Part shown: one piece after another, positions 1 to 5,014 of the stretch
Numbering within the stretch: the first letter of the stretch is position 1
Layout of the letters: each line of letters opens with the position of its first letter
NCBI GenBank assembly: GCA_003229345.1
Contig: QIDN01000364.1
Span: forward strand, 1 to 5,014
Length of the DNA: 5,014 nucleotides
Direction: 5' to 3'
DNA from: Nitrospirota bacterium
GTDB lineage: Bacteria; Nitrospinota; Nitrospinia; Nitrospinales; Nitrospinaceae
Translations under genes and position numbers: made by a program
The notes under the pieces: generated by a model
Told to the model about the DNA's origin: nothing
The model's database searches: none
Seen by the model: the letters and a program-made list of their open reading frames with translations, nothing else

Positions 1-1188
1 AACCAGTGAGAATATAGACAATACAAAAATGGATATCTGCCGCTTTTTATCTTGCAGTGTTTGGGAATGAAAAAACCACCGGTAAATGATAATCCCTGCA
101 TATGTTGCAAGGATCAAGGGAAGAGGACGCATCAAATCCATCCAAAAAATATTTTTATGGAAGATAATCAAAAGAACCAGAAAACCTGAAAAACAAATCC
201 AAAAAGTTCCCTGGGTATTTCCAAAACGGCTCACAATCCCTTTGTTGAGAAATGTTAAGGCTGTGTACATCAACAGGTAGCCCCCTAAAACGATGAACAT
301 ATAACGCAGATTATCCCAGAAGAAATCGATGCCCGTAACTGCTTTGAAAAAGGGTAATGATTTGATTTCAGAATTAAAAATGTAAGTCAAATGAGTGAAA
401 GGACTCTCCAAAGCTTGTTCGATCGGCATATGAAATGAAAAATAAAATACAAATACCAGAGAGGGAATGAAAAAAGCTGAAAAGAAAATTAGCATTTTAT
501 GCAGTTTGCTTTTCAAAGACGTTTCCTGGAGTTGAAAGGCCAGTAGGAGGCCTGTGCCGATAGCGGTTATCTCCGCTAAAAATACCTCGGGTTTGGTCAA
601 TAGAATCAAGCCGGAAAGGAGACCGATCCAAAATAACGTGCGGGATAGAGGATTTCTGAGGTAGTTGAAGAATTGATGGATGGCCACAAAACTCAGGAAA
701 ACTCCGTGAGGCAAAGTGTATTCGTAAGCGCAAACGAAATTATAATTGCTCACCTGAAGGTAATTTCCAAAAGCAAAGACCACGATAAAAGATAATGCAG
801 CAAGAAATCCGGTTTGAGGATTGAATAGATTGCGAAAAAGGTGGTGGATGATGATCGTCAGGATGATGATCAGGCCGATATTAAACCAGGCGAGTATGGA
901 AATTCCGGGCCCAAACACCATAAACAGCAAACTGTGTATGTAGGCCGATAAAGGGCCATAAATATAGATAATATCCTTGTATAGGACTTGCCCTTGGGCT
1001 AACTGCCAGGGAGCATAAACCTGCAGGCTAAAATCCACGAGAATATCCATCCACTTTCCCCAACTGATCACAACCATTACCAGTAATGCCAGCAGAAGTA
1101 CGATGGGACCCCAGCGATCGAGTTTAAAATTGAGGAAGGGATCAGATTCTGATTTTTGATCGGGAATGGAGGCAGGGTCGGCAGGCAT
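1..1188 (-). CDS. Polytopic membrane protein, GT-C/family 39 glycosyltransferase-like (partial, C-terminus beyond window)
   Basis: An uninterrupted minus-strand frame of 396 codons runs from ATG at 1188-1186 to the window's left edge, so the C-terminal part is missing. The first 28 or so residues are polar, followed by a membrane segment (about 29-45) and then a loop with D52, 'APWQLAQGQVLYKDI' (59-73) and 'YGPLSAY' (77-83). An Asp just after the first helix, then a G-x-x-LY-x-D and a GPL motif, is the usual first-loop layout of GT-C / PMT-like glycosyltransferases, where that Asp is often catalytic. Further on come 'YEYTLPHG' (155-162) and 'LTKPEVFLA' (197-205), a cytosolic-loop motif I associate with this type of protein. 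About nine or more hydrophobic helices follow one another to the edge. By family analogy it would move a sugar from a lipid-phosphate donor on the outer face of the inner membrane; the acceptor is unknown. AAGG lies 4 nt before the ATG. The gene is AT-rich compared with its right-hand neighbours (32% GC counted over 121-180). Membrane nature is certain; the glycosyltransferase assignment is likely but not proven. Confidence 0.75.
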   Translation of the reverse strand, partial: MPADPASIPDQKSESDPFLNFKLDRWGPIVLLLALLVMVVISWGKWMDILVDFSLQVYAPWQLAQGQVLYKDIIYIYGPLSAYIHSLLFMVFGPGISILAWFNIGLIIILTIIIHHLFRNLFNPQTGFLAALSFIVVFAFGNYLQVSNYNFVCAYEYTLPHGVFLSFVAIHQFFNYLRNPLSRTLFWIGLLSGLILLTKPEVFLAEITAIGTGLLLAFQLQETSLKSKLHKMLIFFSAFFIPSLVFVFYFSFHMPIEQALESPFTHLTYIFNSEIKSLPFFKAVTGIDFFWDNLRYMFIVLGGYLLMYTALTFLNKGIVSRFGNTQGTFWICFSGFLVLLIIFHKNIFWMDLMRPLPLILATYAGIIIYRWFFHSQTLQDKKRQISIFVLSIFSLV

Positions 1189-1220
1189 ATGGCCTTAAAA
1201 GGATGAAGTTTTTTAAAAAT

Positions 1221-1252
1221 TTGACGCCAAAACTACGCATAAGCATTATAAT
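1221..1252 (+). promoter_or_regulatory. Candidate sigma70-type promoter for the carbonic anhydrase-phosphorylase pair
   Basis: TTGACG at 1221-1226 matches five of six bases of the -35 consensus. A perfect TATAAT lies at 1247-1252, but the spacer is 20 bp, longer than the usual 16-18. Read with a 17-bp spacer the -10 would be CATTAT (1244-1249), four of six. Either way transcription would begin around 1256-1260, giving a leader of roughly 115-120 nt before the ATG at 1376. A second -10-like TATACT lies at 1275-1280 without a good -35. This is a prediction from motif matches only. Confidence 0.45.
1245..1250 (-). promoter_or_regulatory. Candidate -10 element for the leftward membrane-protein gene
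   Basis: ATTATA at 1245-1250 reads TATAAT on the minus strand, overlapping the plus-strand TATAAT (1247-1252) by four bases. It would start transcription near 1238 and give a leader of about 50 nt before the ATG at 1188. No good -35 hexamer is visible at the right distance (about 1268-1273), so the call rests on the -10 match and its position. Confidence 0.3.
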
Positions 1253-1375
1253 ATCCCCTATTTAAGATTAAGGGTATACTACTCCGATTGCAATTGAAAG
1301 CTGTGGCCCATATCCAGTCCCTGTGGCCGAGTAACCTAAGAAAACCATTTTCTAATCAGGAATAAACCAACCAAA

Positions 1376-1882
1376 ATGATCCATCCATTTAAAGACACAA
1401 CACCTAAAATTCACTCCTCCGCCTGGGTGACGGAAAGCGCGCAGGTTATCGGCGACGTGATCATTGGCGAAGAAAGCAGTATTTGGTTCAATGCGGTGAT
1501 CCGCGGCGACGTCAATTACATTCGTATCGGCAAACGGACCAACATCCAGGACGGATGTGTTCTGCACGTTGCGCGCCGGACGTTACCGTTGGTGATAGGT
1601 GACGAAGTTACCGTCGGTCATAATGTCACCCTGCATGCCTGCACCATCGGCAACCGATGCCTGATAGGCATGGGCGCCGTGGTGATGGATGGCGCCGAAG
1701 TGGGAGAAAACTCTATTGTGGGCGCCGGGTCCCTGGTGACGCCGGGAACAAAAATTCCACCGGGCAGTCTGGTGATGGGCTCACCGGCCAGGGTCAAACG
1801 TCCGCTCACTGACGCAGAAGCCCGCAGCATCCGCGAATCCGCCGCGCATTATGTCGGCGATATCGAAACCTATCTGGATTAA
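1376..1882 (+). CDS. Gamma-class carbonic anhydrase family protein (CamH/YrdA/PaaY type), left-handed beta-helix
   Basis: This 168-residue protein probably hydrates CO2 to bicarbonate reversibly in the cytoplasm as a zinc (or iron) trimer, each active site sitting between two subunits. Hexapeptide repeats run from about residue 12 to 135 ('VIGDVIIG', 'YIRIGKRTNIQDG', 'LVIGDEVTVG', 'CLIGMGAVVMDGAEVG'), the pattern of a left-handed beta-helix, followed by a C-terminal helix (about 145-166) that packs along it. Candidate metal ligands are H64, H82 and H87, with the H-x4-H spacing of the family. R43, D45, Q58 and D59 match the conserved Arg, Asp and Gln-Asp of gamma carbonic anhydrases. V46 replaces the acidic residue next to that Asp in the archetype Cam, and the acidic proton-shuttle loop is missing, so it is of the short CamH type. 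The length is normal for that group. AGGA at 1358-1361 is 14 nt from the ATG, too far for a strong Shine-Dalgarno. The phosphorylase gene follows after 12 bp. Some family members are not active anhydrases (PaaY is a thioesterase, CaiE an accessory protein), so the family is more secure than the reaction. Confidence 0.93.
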   Translation: MIHPFKDTTPKIHSSAWVTESAQVIGDVIIGEESSIWFNAVIRGDVNYIRIGKRTNIQDGCVLHVARRTLPLVIGDEVTVGHNVTLHACTIGNRCLIGMGAVVMDGAEVGENSIVGAGSLVTPGTKIPPGSLVMGSPARVKRPLTDAEARSIRESAAHYVGDIETYLD

Positions 1883-1894
1883 CTCCCTCGTGTC

Positions 1895-2770
1895 ATGAAA
1901 GAACGTCTGGCTGTCATCGGAGGAAGCGGAGCCTACCATTTACTGACCCAGAACCGCCTGGGTGAAGAGACCGAATGCCAGACCCTCGACACTCCCTTCG
2001 GACCCAGCGCTCCCATTCACCGGTTCCAGGTTGGCGACCTGGCGTTTCTGTTTTTGTCCCGCCACGGCGAAACGGATTATTCCGTTACCGCGCCCTTCGT
2101 CAATTACCGCGCCAATATTTACGCGCTCAAGGAATGTGGAGTGGAGCGCATCATCTCCTGGTCGGGACCCGGCATCATCAACACCGCGTTCAAGCCGGGC
2201 GAGTTTGTTGTTCCTCACGACATCATCGATGAAACCCGCAACCGCGAATCCACCTTCTTCAAGAACAGCGGCGTCGGTTTCATCCGGCAAAGCCATCCCT
2301 TTTGTCCGGAGGTGCGGGAAGTGCTACACGATGCGGTTCACCATTCCGGTATTGCCCACCATGAGCAAGGCGTGTATGTGTGCACGGAGGGGCCGCGCCT
2401 GGAGTCACCGGCGGAAATTAAAAAATTTCGAATCATCGGAGCCGATCTGGTGGGCATGACACTGGCGCCGGAAACTTTTCTCGCGCGGGAGTTGGAGATG
2501 TGCTACGCGCCGGTGTGCTACCTGACCAATTACGCGGAGGGGGTAACCGATCGGGAATTCAAAACCGGGCAATTGTTTGAAGGCATGCAAACGGATCAGG
2601 AAAAATCTGCTGTAGAAAAATCCGTTCTGCAATTCCCCGCCATCCTCGCCGCCAGCCTGACCCTGTTGAACGATCTGGAACGTGCCTGTCATTGCAAGGA
2701 GGCCCTGCAACGTTACCGGAATAAGGGGATGATTGGTGACGACTGGCACACTTGGATCGGCCCGCCGTAA
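1895..2770 (+). CDS. mtnP: MTAP-family purine nucleoside phosphorylase, probably methylthioinosine/methylthioadenosine phosphorylase
   Basis: The 291-residue product should cleave a purine nucleoside with phosphate, most likely 5'-methylthioinosine or 5'-methylthioadenosine left from polyamine or AdoMet metabolism, giving the base and 5-methylthioribose 1-phosphate in the cytoplasm. Visible motifs: 'VIGGSG' (7-12, phosphate loop), 'LSRHG' (54-58, phosphate Arg-His), 'VNYRANIYALK' (69-79), 'KPGEFVVPHDIID' (100-112), 'TEGPRLES' (164-171) and 'VGMTLAPETFLARE' (186-199, where M188-T189 should touch the ribose). The base-binding segment is 'TNYAEG' (211-216), with N212 and A214 where human MTAP has the two Asp residues of 'TDYD'. 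In Pseudomonas MTI phosphorylase, as I recall it, this stretch is N-x-A-x-G, so a 6-oxopurine substrate is favoured. It is longer than the roughly 245-residue Pseudomonas enzyme because of a C-terminal tail with 'CHCKEAL' (265-271). The start ATG lies 12 bp after the upstream stop and has no Shine-Dalgarno; translational coupling with the carbonic anhydrase gene is plausible. Family certain, exact substrate inferred. Confidence 0.93.
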   Translation: MKERLAVIGGSGAYHLLTQNRLGEETECQTLDTPFGPSAPIHRFQVGDLAFLFLSRHGETDYSVTAPFVNYRANIYALKECGVERIISWSGPGIINTAFKPGEFVVPHDIIDETRNRESTFFKNSGVGFIRQSHPFCPEVREVLHDAVHHSGIAHHEQGVYVCTEGPRLESPAEIKKFRIIGADLVGMTLAPETFLARELEMCYAPVCYLTNYAEGVTDREFKTGQLFEGMQTDQEKSAVEKSVLQFPAILAASLTLLNDLERACHCKEALQRYRNKGMIGDDWHTWIGPP

Positions 2771-2779
2771 ACGGTTGGA

Positions 2780-4285
2780 TTAAGGAAACGCCAGCGAAGG
2801 AGGGCTGTTGTTGTATGTCAATGTGTGGTCGATAAATTTCTGGTGGACCGAGTTAGGTGGCTCGGTCTTGCGTATAAAAATTCGCGAATGATGATCCTGA
2901 TAAATTTTCACCCACCCCTCGTGAGATTCTATTGCCTGGTTTTCCAGAATTGTTAAGATGATCTCGTGCGGATAGAGGTTTAGATAGTACTGCCATCCCT
3001 CCCAGCCTGCTTGGAACACCATATTCTGAATGATGGAATCCGGTGGATATACGGTCCAAAAACGGCCATCTACCGATACCTTCGACTTCGGTAATTTCCA
3101 AATCACATATTCCCCCCAGTCTGAAGTCGTCATAATATTGCCATTGATTCCGTTCTCTTTAAGAAACCGGACTGCGTATACCGGATTGATAGCCGGGTCG
3201 ACGTGGATCTGAAACCCGTGTCGCTGCCATTTTAAAAAATTGTGGCTCAGTTGAAAACCCGCGAACAATCCCATGGATACCAGAACTCCCACATGGACCC
3301 AGCGTGGCCAGGGTCGGCTTTTACGGGAAGGGGTCCACGACTCGATGAGTGAAGCGAAGCAGGCGGCTGTCATCGGTATCATGACGATAACAGCCAGTAC
3401 CGAATGCCGCTGGTGTTTGAATCCATAGAACACACTGAACGCAATAATCGCCAGCTCCCAGGGACGCTTGCGTGCTGGAGAAAACAGCGATACCAAAAAA
3501 AGTAGCGCCAGAATTTTATAATGGATAAATTGGGTATTCCATAGAGGAATGGGCCACCACTCCTGCACCTGTCGCTCGCGGGGAATGGTTTCCAGAAGGA
3601 ATGTTAACAAGTGGTAGCCATACGGATTGACCAAAAGAGCGAGAAAGGAAACTCCCAGAGAATAAAATAAAATGACATCCGGTTTTCCCTGCTCCCGAAT
3701 GCGAGTGATCGACTCGACAAAAACAAACATCCCGAAAATTCCAAATCCTGCTACAAAGCCGCCGTGACAATTTACCCAGAGCGCCATCAACGGGGGCACC
3801 CACCAGATCGCCCACCGTTTGCCTTCGGAGTAGCGGTACAGAATCACCAGCAGAACCGTGAGAAACAGGAAGGTCATCAAGTGAGGTCGGCTGGCAAAGC
3901 CCAAGGCAACTACATGCGTCCATAGGATGAAAAAGAGGCAATACACCATGATATTTTTGGAGCGCTCAAAATATAACTGAGAAAGCAAATGGATGATGGT
4001 CAGGCCGAGTCCCAGTTTAAATATCAGGATGCCGGTGGACCCTAATATTTTATACGACAGATAAAACAGGACTTCCGTCAACCATTCATGATTGAACCAT
4101 GAGTGGTTTGGAAAAACATAATTGTAAGGATCGGTTTTGGGCACCGCCCCCGTTTGCCAGATATCTTCCCCGAATTTGATATGACCCCAAAGATCAAAAT
4201 CGGAGCCGGTAAAGGAAAAGGCGTTGAGCGCGTAGCAGTAAACCAGAATCCGGGCGAGGAGGCTGTATTGTGATTTCAAGGGCAT
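2780..4285 (-). CDS. Polytopic inner-membrane protein of an uncharacterised GT-C-like family
   Basis: I know this type of protein from many bacterial genomes, usually annotated as hypothetical; its biochemical function is not established. From ATG at 4285-4283 it has 501 residues. One N-terminal helix (about 9-25) is followed by a conserved loop with 'DFDLWGHIKFGE' (29-40), 'VPKTDPYNY' (48-56) and 'NHEWLTEVLFY' (65-75), which recalls the first extracytoplasmic loop of GT-C enzymes with its acidic pair D29/D31. Later motifs are 'ASRPHLMTFLF' (131-141), 'WVNCHGGF' (170-177), 'NPYGYHLL' (220-227), 'EWWP' (242-245) and 'KHQRHS' (290-295). About ten hydrophobic helices end near 347; the last 150 or so residues form a soluble, probably periplasmic domain with 'SDWGEYVIWKL' (388-398) and 'VSVDGRFW' (403-410). 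A TTG at 4294 would add three residues; an in-frame TAA at 4300-4298 bars anything longer. Neither start has a Shine-Dalgarno, so ATG is preferred. It converges on the phosphorylase gene with 9 bp between stops. A lipid-linked-sugar transferase role is inference. Confidence 0.85.
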   Translation of the reverse strand: MPLKSQYSLLARILVYCYALNAFSFTGSDFDLWGHIKFGEDIWQTGAVPKTDPYNYVFPNHSWFNHEWLTEVLFYLSYKILGSTGILIFKLGLGLTIIHLLSQLYFERSKNIMVYCLFFILWTHVVALGFASRPHLMTFLFLTVLLVILYRYSEGKRWAIWWVPPLMALWVNCHGGFVAGFGIFGMFVFVESITRIREQGKPDVILFYSLGVSFLALLVNPYGYHLLTFLLETIPRERQVQEWWPIPLWNTQFIHYKILALLFLVSLFSPARKRPWELAIIAFSVFYGFKHQRHSVLAVIVMIPMTAACFASLIESWTPSRKSRPWPRWVHVGVLVSMGLFAGFQLSHNFLKWQRHGFQIHVDPAINPVYAVRFLKENGINGNIMTTSDWGEYVIWKLPKSKVSVDGRFWTVYPPDSIIQNMVFQAGWEGWQYYLNLYPHEIILTILENQAIESHEGWVKIYQDHHSRIFIRKTEPPNSVHQKFIDHTLTYNNSPPSLAFP

Positions 4286-4537
4286 GGATGACAAAAGTTA
4301 AAATTGGATCAGCCGTGAATACCTGCACGACAGGAAGGGTGTCTTTATCAGGATAAGGCAAATTGAAGCAAACGGGAAGTAAATCAGTAGTTGTCATGTA
4401 AACAAAAAGAGACGTATATTCAAATTCATCCTTTTAATTTATGCTGACCCTCCTTACAATATTTGTATCCATGATTATCAATCAAACCGATGATCATTCT
4501 TTATCGTTTCCCAAACTCATTATCCCTTTGAATACCG
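4286..4537. other. Divergent intergenic region, with weak promoter candidates in both directions
   Basis: This 252-bp stretch separates the leftward membrane-protein gene from the rightward DUF389 gene. No convincing gene lies in it. For the rightward gene, TACAAT (4455-4460, five of six) has a poor -35, TTTTAA (4432-4437), at 17 bp; it would leave a leader of about 70 nt. Just downstream is the inverted repeat TGATT-ATC-AATCA (4472-4484), which sits where an operator could act. For the leftward gene the best I can find is GATAAA (reverse of 4344-4349) with TTGCTT (reverse of 4366-4371) at 16 bp, four and three matches of six. The short imperfect hairpin TTATC-AG-GATAA (4345-4356) overlaps that site. 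All of these are weak. Confidence 0.4.
4432..4460 (+). promoter_or_regulatory. Weak candidate promoter for the DUF389 gene
   Basis: TACAAT at 4455-4460 differs from the -10 consensus at one base. The hexamer 17 bp upstream, TTTTAA at 4432-4437, matches the -35 consensus at only three bases. It is listed because it is the best match in the correct orientation before the ATG at 4538. The start point would be near 4467, just ahead of or inside the inverted repeat at 4472-4484. Confidence 0.25.
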
Positions 4538-5014
4538 ATGAAAATTATTGAAGTCATTGCAGACGTCAGCTATCAGGACATCATCACCACTATTGCCGAC
4601 CAACATGAAGTGCAGGATTGCTGGTTGGGGCCGAAGGGTGAAGACGGGCGGCGGATGATCCGTTTGATCCTTGGTGACGAGAAAAGGCAGGAGGTTCTGG
4701 ACGCACTCCAGGGCGCCTTGGCCAACAGTGTAAAAGCCAAGATTATCGTTTCCGCCGTGGAAGCAGTTTTGCCCCGTGTGGAAACGAACGGGGACAAAAA
4801 CTCGAAGATGGAGACGTCCGGCTCCACCACACGTGAAGAACTTTACAACAACATAGAAAAAAACGCGCGGTTGAACAGTACTTATGTGATCCTGGTGGTG
4901 CTATCGACCATCGTCGTCGCGATCGGCCTGTTGGCAGACAATGTGGCGGTGGTGATCGGAGCCATGGTCATCGCTCCCTTACTGGGACCCAATATTGCCC
5001 TCGCGTTGGCTGCT
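4538..5014 (+). CDS. DUF389 family membrane protein (partial, C-terminus beyond window)
   Basis: The frame is open from ATG 4538 to the right edge, giving 159 residues of a protein whose rest lies outside the window. Residues 1-80 look like a small alpha/beta regulatory domain of ferredoxin/ACT-like type: strand 'KIIEVIAD', helix 'YQDIITTIADQ', strand with 'DCWLG', strand 'RMIRLILGD', helix 'KRQEVLDALQGAL', strand 'VKAKIIVSAVEAVLP'. A polar, likely disordered linker follows (about 82-98), then a short helix 'REELYNNIEKNARLN' (99-113) and the first membrane helix (about 114-133). 'IGAMVIAPLLGP' (140-151) is the hallmark of the DUF389 / TIGR00341-type family. Its molecular function is unknown to me; the soluble domain before the membrane part suggests a sensing role. 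An in-frame TGA at 4529-4531 fixes this ATG as the only reasonable start. No Shine-Dalgarno precedes it. It is divergent from the 501-residue membrane protein and there is no visible functional link. Confidence 0.88.
   Translation, partial: MKIIEVIADVSYQDIITTIADQHEVQDCWLGPKGEDGRRMIRLILGDEKRQEVLDALQGALANSVKAKIIVSAVEAVLPRVETNGDKNSKMETSGSTTREELYNNIEKNARLNSTYVILVVLSTIVVAIGLLADNVAVVIGAMVIAPLLGPNIALALAA

Noticed and set aside
86..280. A 64-codon plus-strand frame opposite the left membrane-protein gene.
   Set aside because: It is a Lys/Arg-rich antisense shadow; the minus-strand frame is open for 396 codons with membrane-protein character.
846..871. Direct repeat GGATGATGATC at 846-856 and 861-871.
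   Set aside because: It falls in coding sequence and is explained by two isoleucine-rich stretches ('LIIIL', 'TIIIHH') in one membrane helix of the left gene.
1253..1375. A possible riboswitch in the carbonic anhydrase leader.
   Set aside because: No stable multi-stem structure or known SAM- or purine-riboswitch core was recognisable, only the short CTGTGGCC repeats.
1962..2459. A 165-codon plus-strand frame inside the phosphorylase gene.
   Set aside because: It is a Ser/Pro/Arg-rich out-of-frame shadow of a GC-rich gene; the phosphorylase frame carries all the family motifs.
3516..3941. A 141-codon minus-strand frame inside the 501-residue membrane-protein gene.
   Set aside because: It lies wholly within a clearly real coding frame on the same strand and shows no motif of its own.
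4194..4397. A 67-codon minus-strand frame covering the upstream side of the 501-residue membrane-protein gene.
   Set aside because: It overlaps the real N-terminus in another frame, has no recognisable motif, and the membrane protein already has a complete, typical N-terminal helix, so no frameshift needs to be assumed.
4425..4437. TTCATCCTTTTAA, also present on the minus strand at 1207-1195, upstream of another gene.
   Set aside because: A 13-base match somewhere on the two strands of a 5 kb AT-leaning window is about as likely as not by chance, and its distance to the downstream start codon differs greatly in the two places.
4441..4551. A 36-codon plus-strand frame from ATG 4441 that overlaps the DUF389 start.
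   Set aside because: It has no Shine-Dalgarno, its start lies within the candidate promoter, and the peptide shows no family or signal features. A leader peptide cannot be excluded, but nothing supports it.

Overview
This is a 5 kb chromosomal window from a bacterium, with three complete protein genes and two genes cut by the window ends. I see no rRNA, tRNA, CRISPR array, insertion sequence, phage gene or replication origin. The genes look Gram-negative and free-living: large polytopic proteins with sizeable non-membrane domains, a CamH-type gamma carbonic anhydrase and an MTAP-family phosphorylase. Shine-Dalgarno sequences are weak or absent at most starts. I would guess Nitrospinota or a deltaproteobacterial-type lineage, but that is only an impression from protein style.

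Layout from left to right. Positions 1-1188 (minus strand) hold the N-terminal 396 residues of a polytopic membrane protein resembling GT-C / family 39 glycosyltransferases; its C-terminus lies outside the window. A 187-bp divergent intergenic region (1189-1375) contains an AT-rich core that reads TATAAT on both strands, so it could fire in both directions. Positions 1376-1882 and 1895-2770 (plus strand) form a tight two-gene unit: a gamma-class carbonic anhydrase with the three zinc histidines, and a purine nucleoside phosphorylase of the MTAP family. The base-contacting segment of the phosphorylase resembles methylthioinosine phosphorylase more than classical methylthioadenosine phosphorylase. 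This unit converges, with only 9 bp between stop codons, on a minus-strand gene (2780-4285) for a second polytopic protein of an uncharacterised GT-C-like family. A second divergent intergenic region (4286-4537) separates that gene from the start of a plus-strand DUF389 membrane protein, cut off by the window end after 159 codons.

How the genes fit together: the carbonic anhydrase and phosphorylase are probably cotranscribed, although no pathway linking bicarbonate and methylthio-nucleoside salvage is obvious. The two minus-strand membrane proteins may belong to a surface-glycan or lipid-linked sugar theme, but they are separated by the higher-GC plus-strand pair. Nothing here amounts to a clear new defence or mobile system. 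The points most worth a second look are the phosphorylase's substrate specificity, the symmetric -10 region, the uncharacterised 501-residue membrane protein, and the composition step between the membrane-protein gene at the left edge and the enzyme pair.
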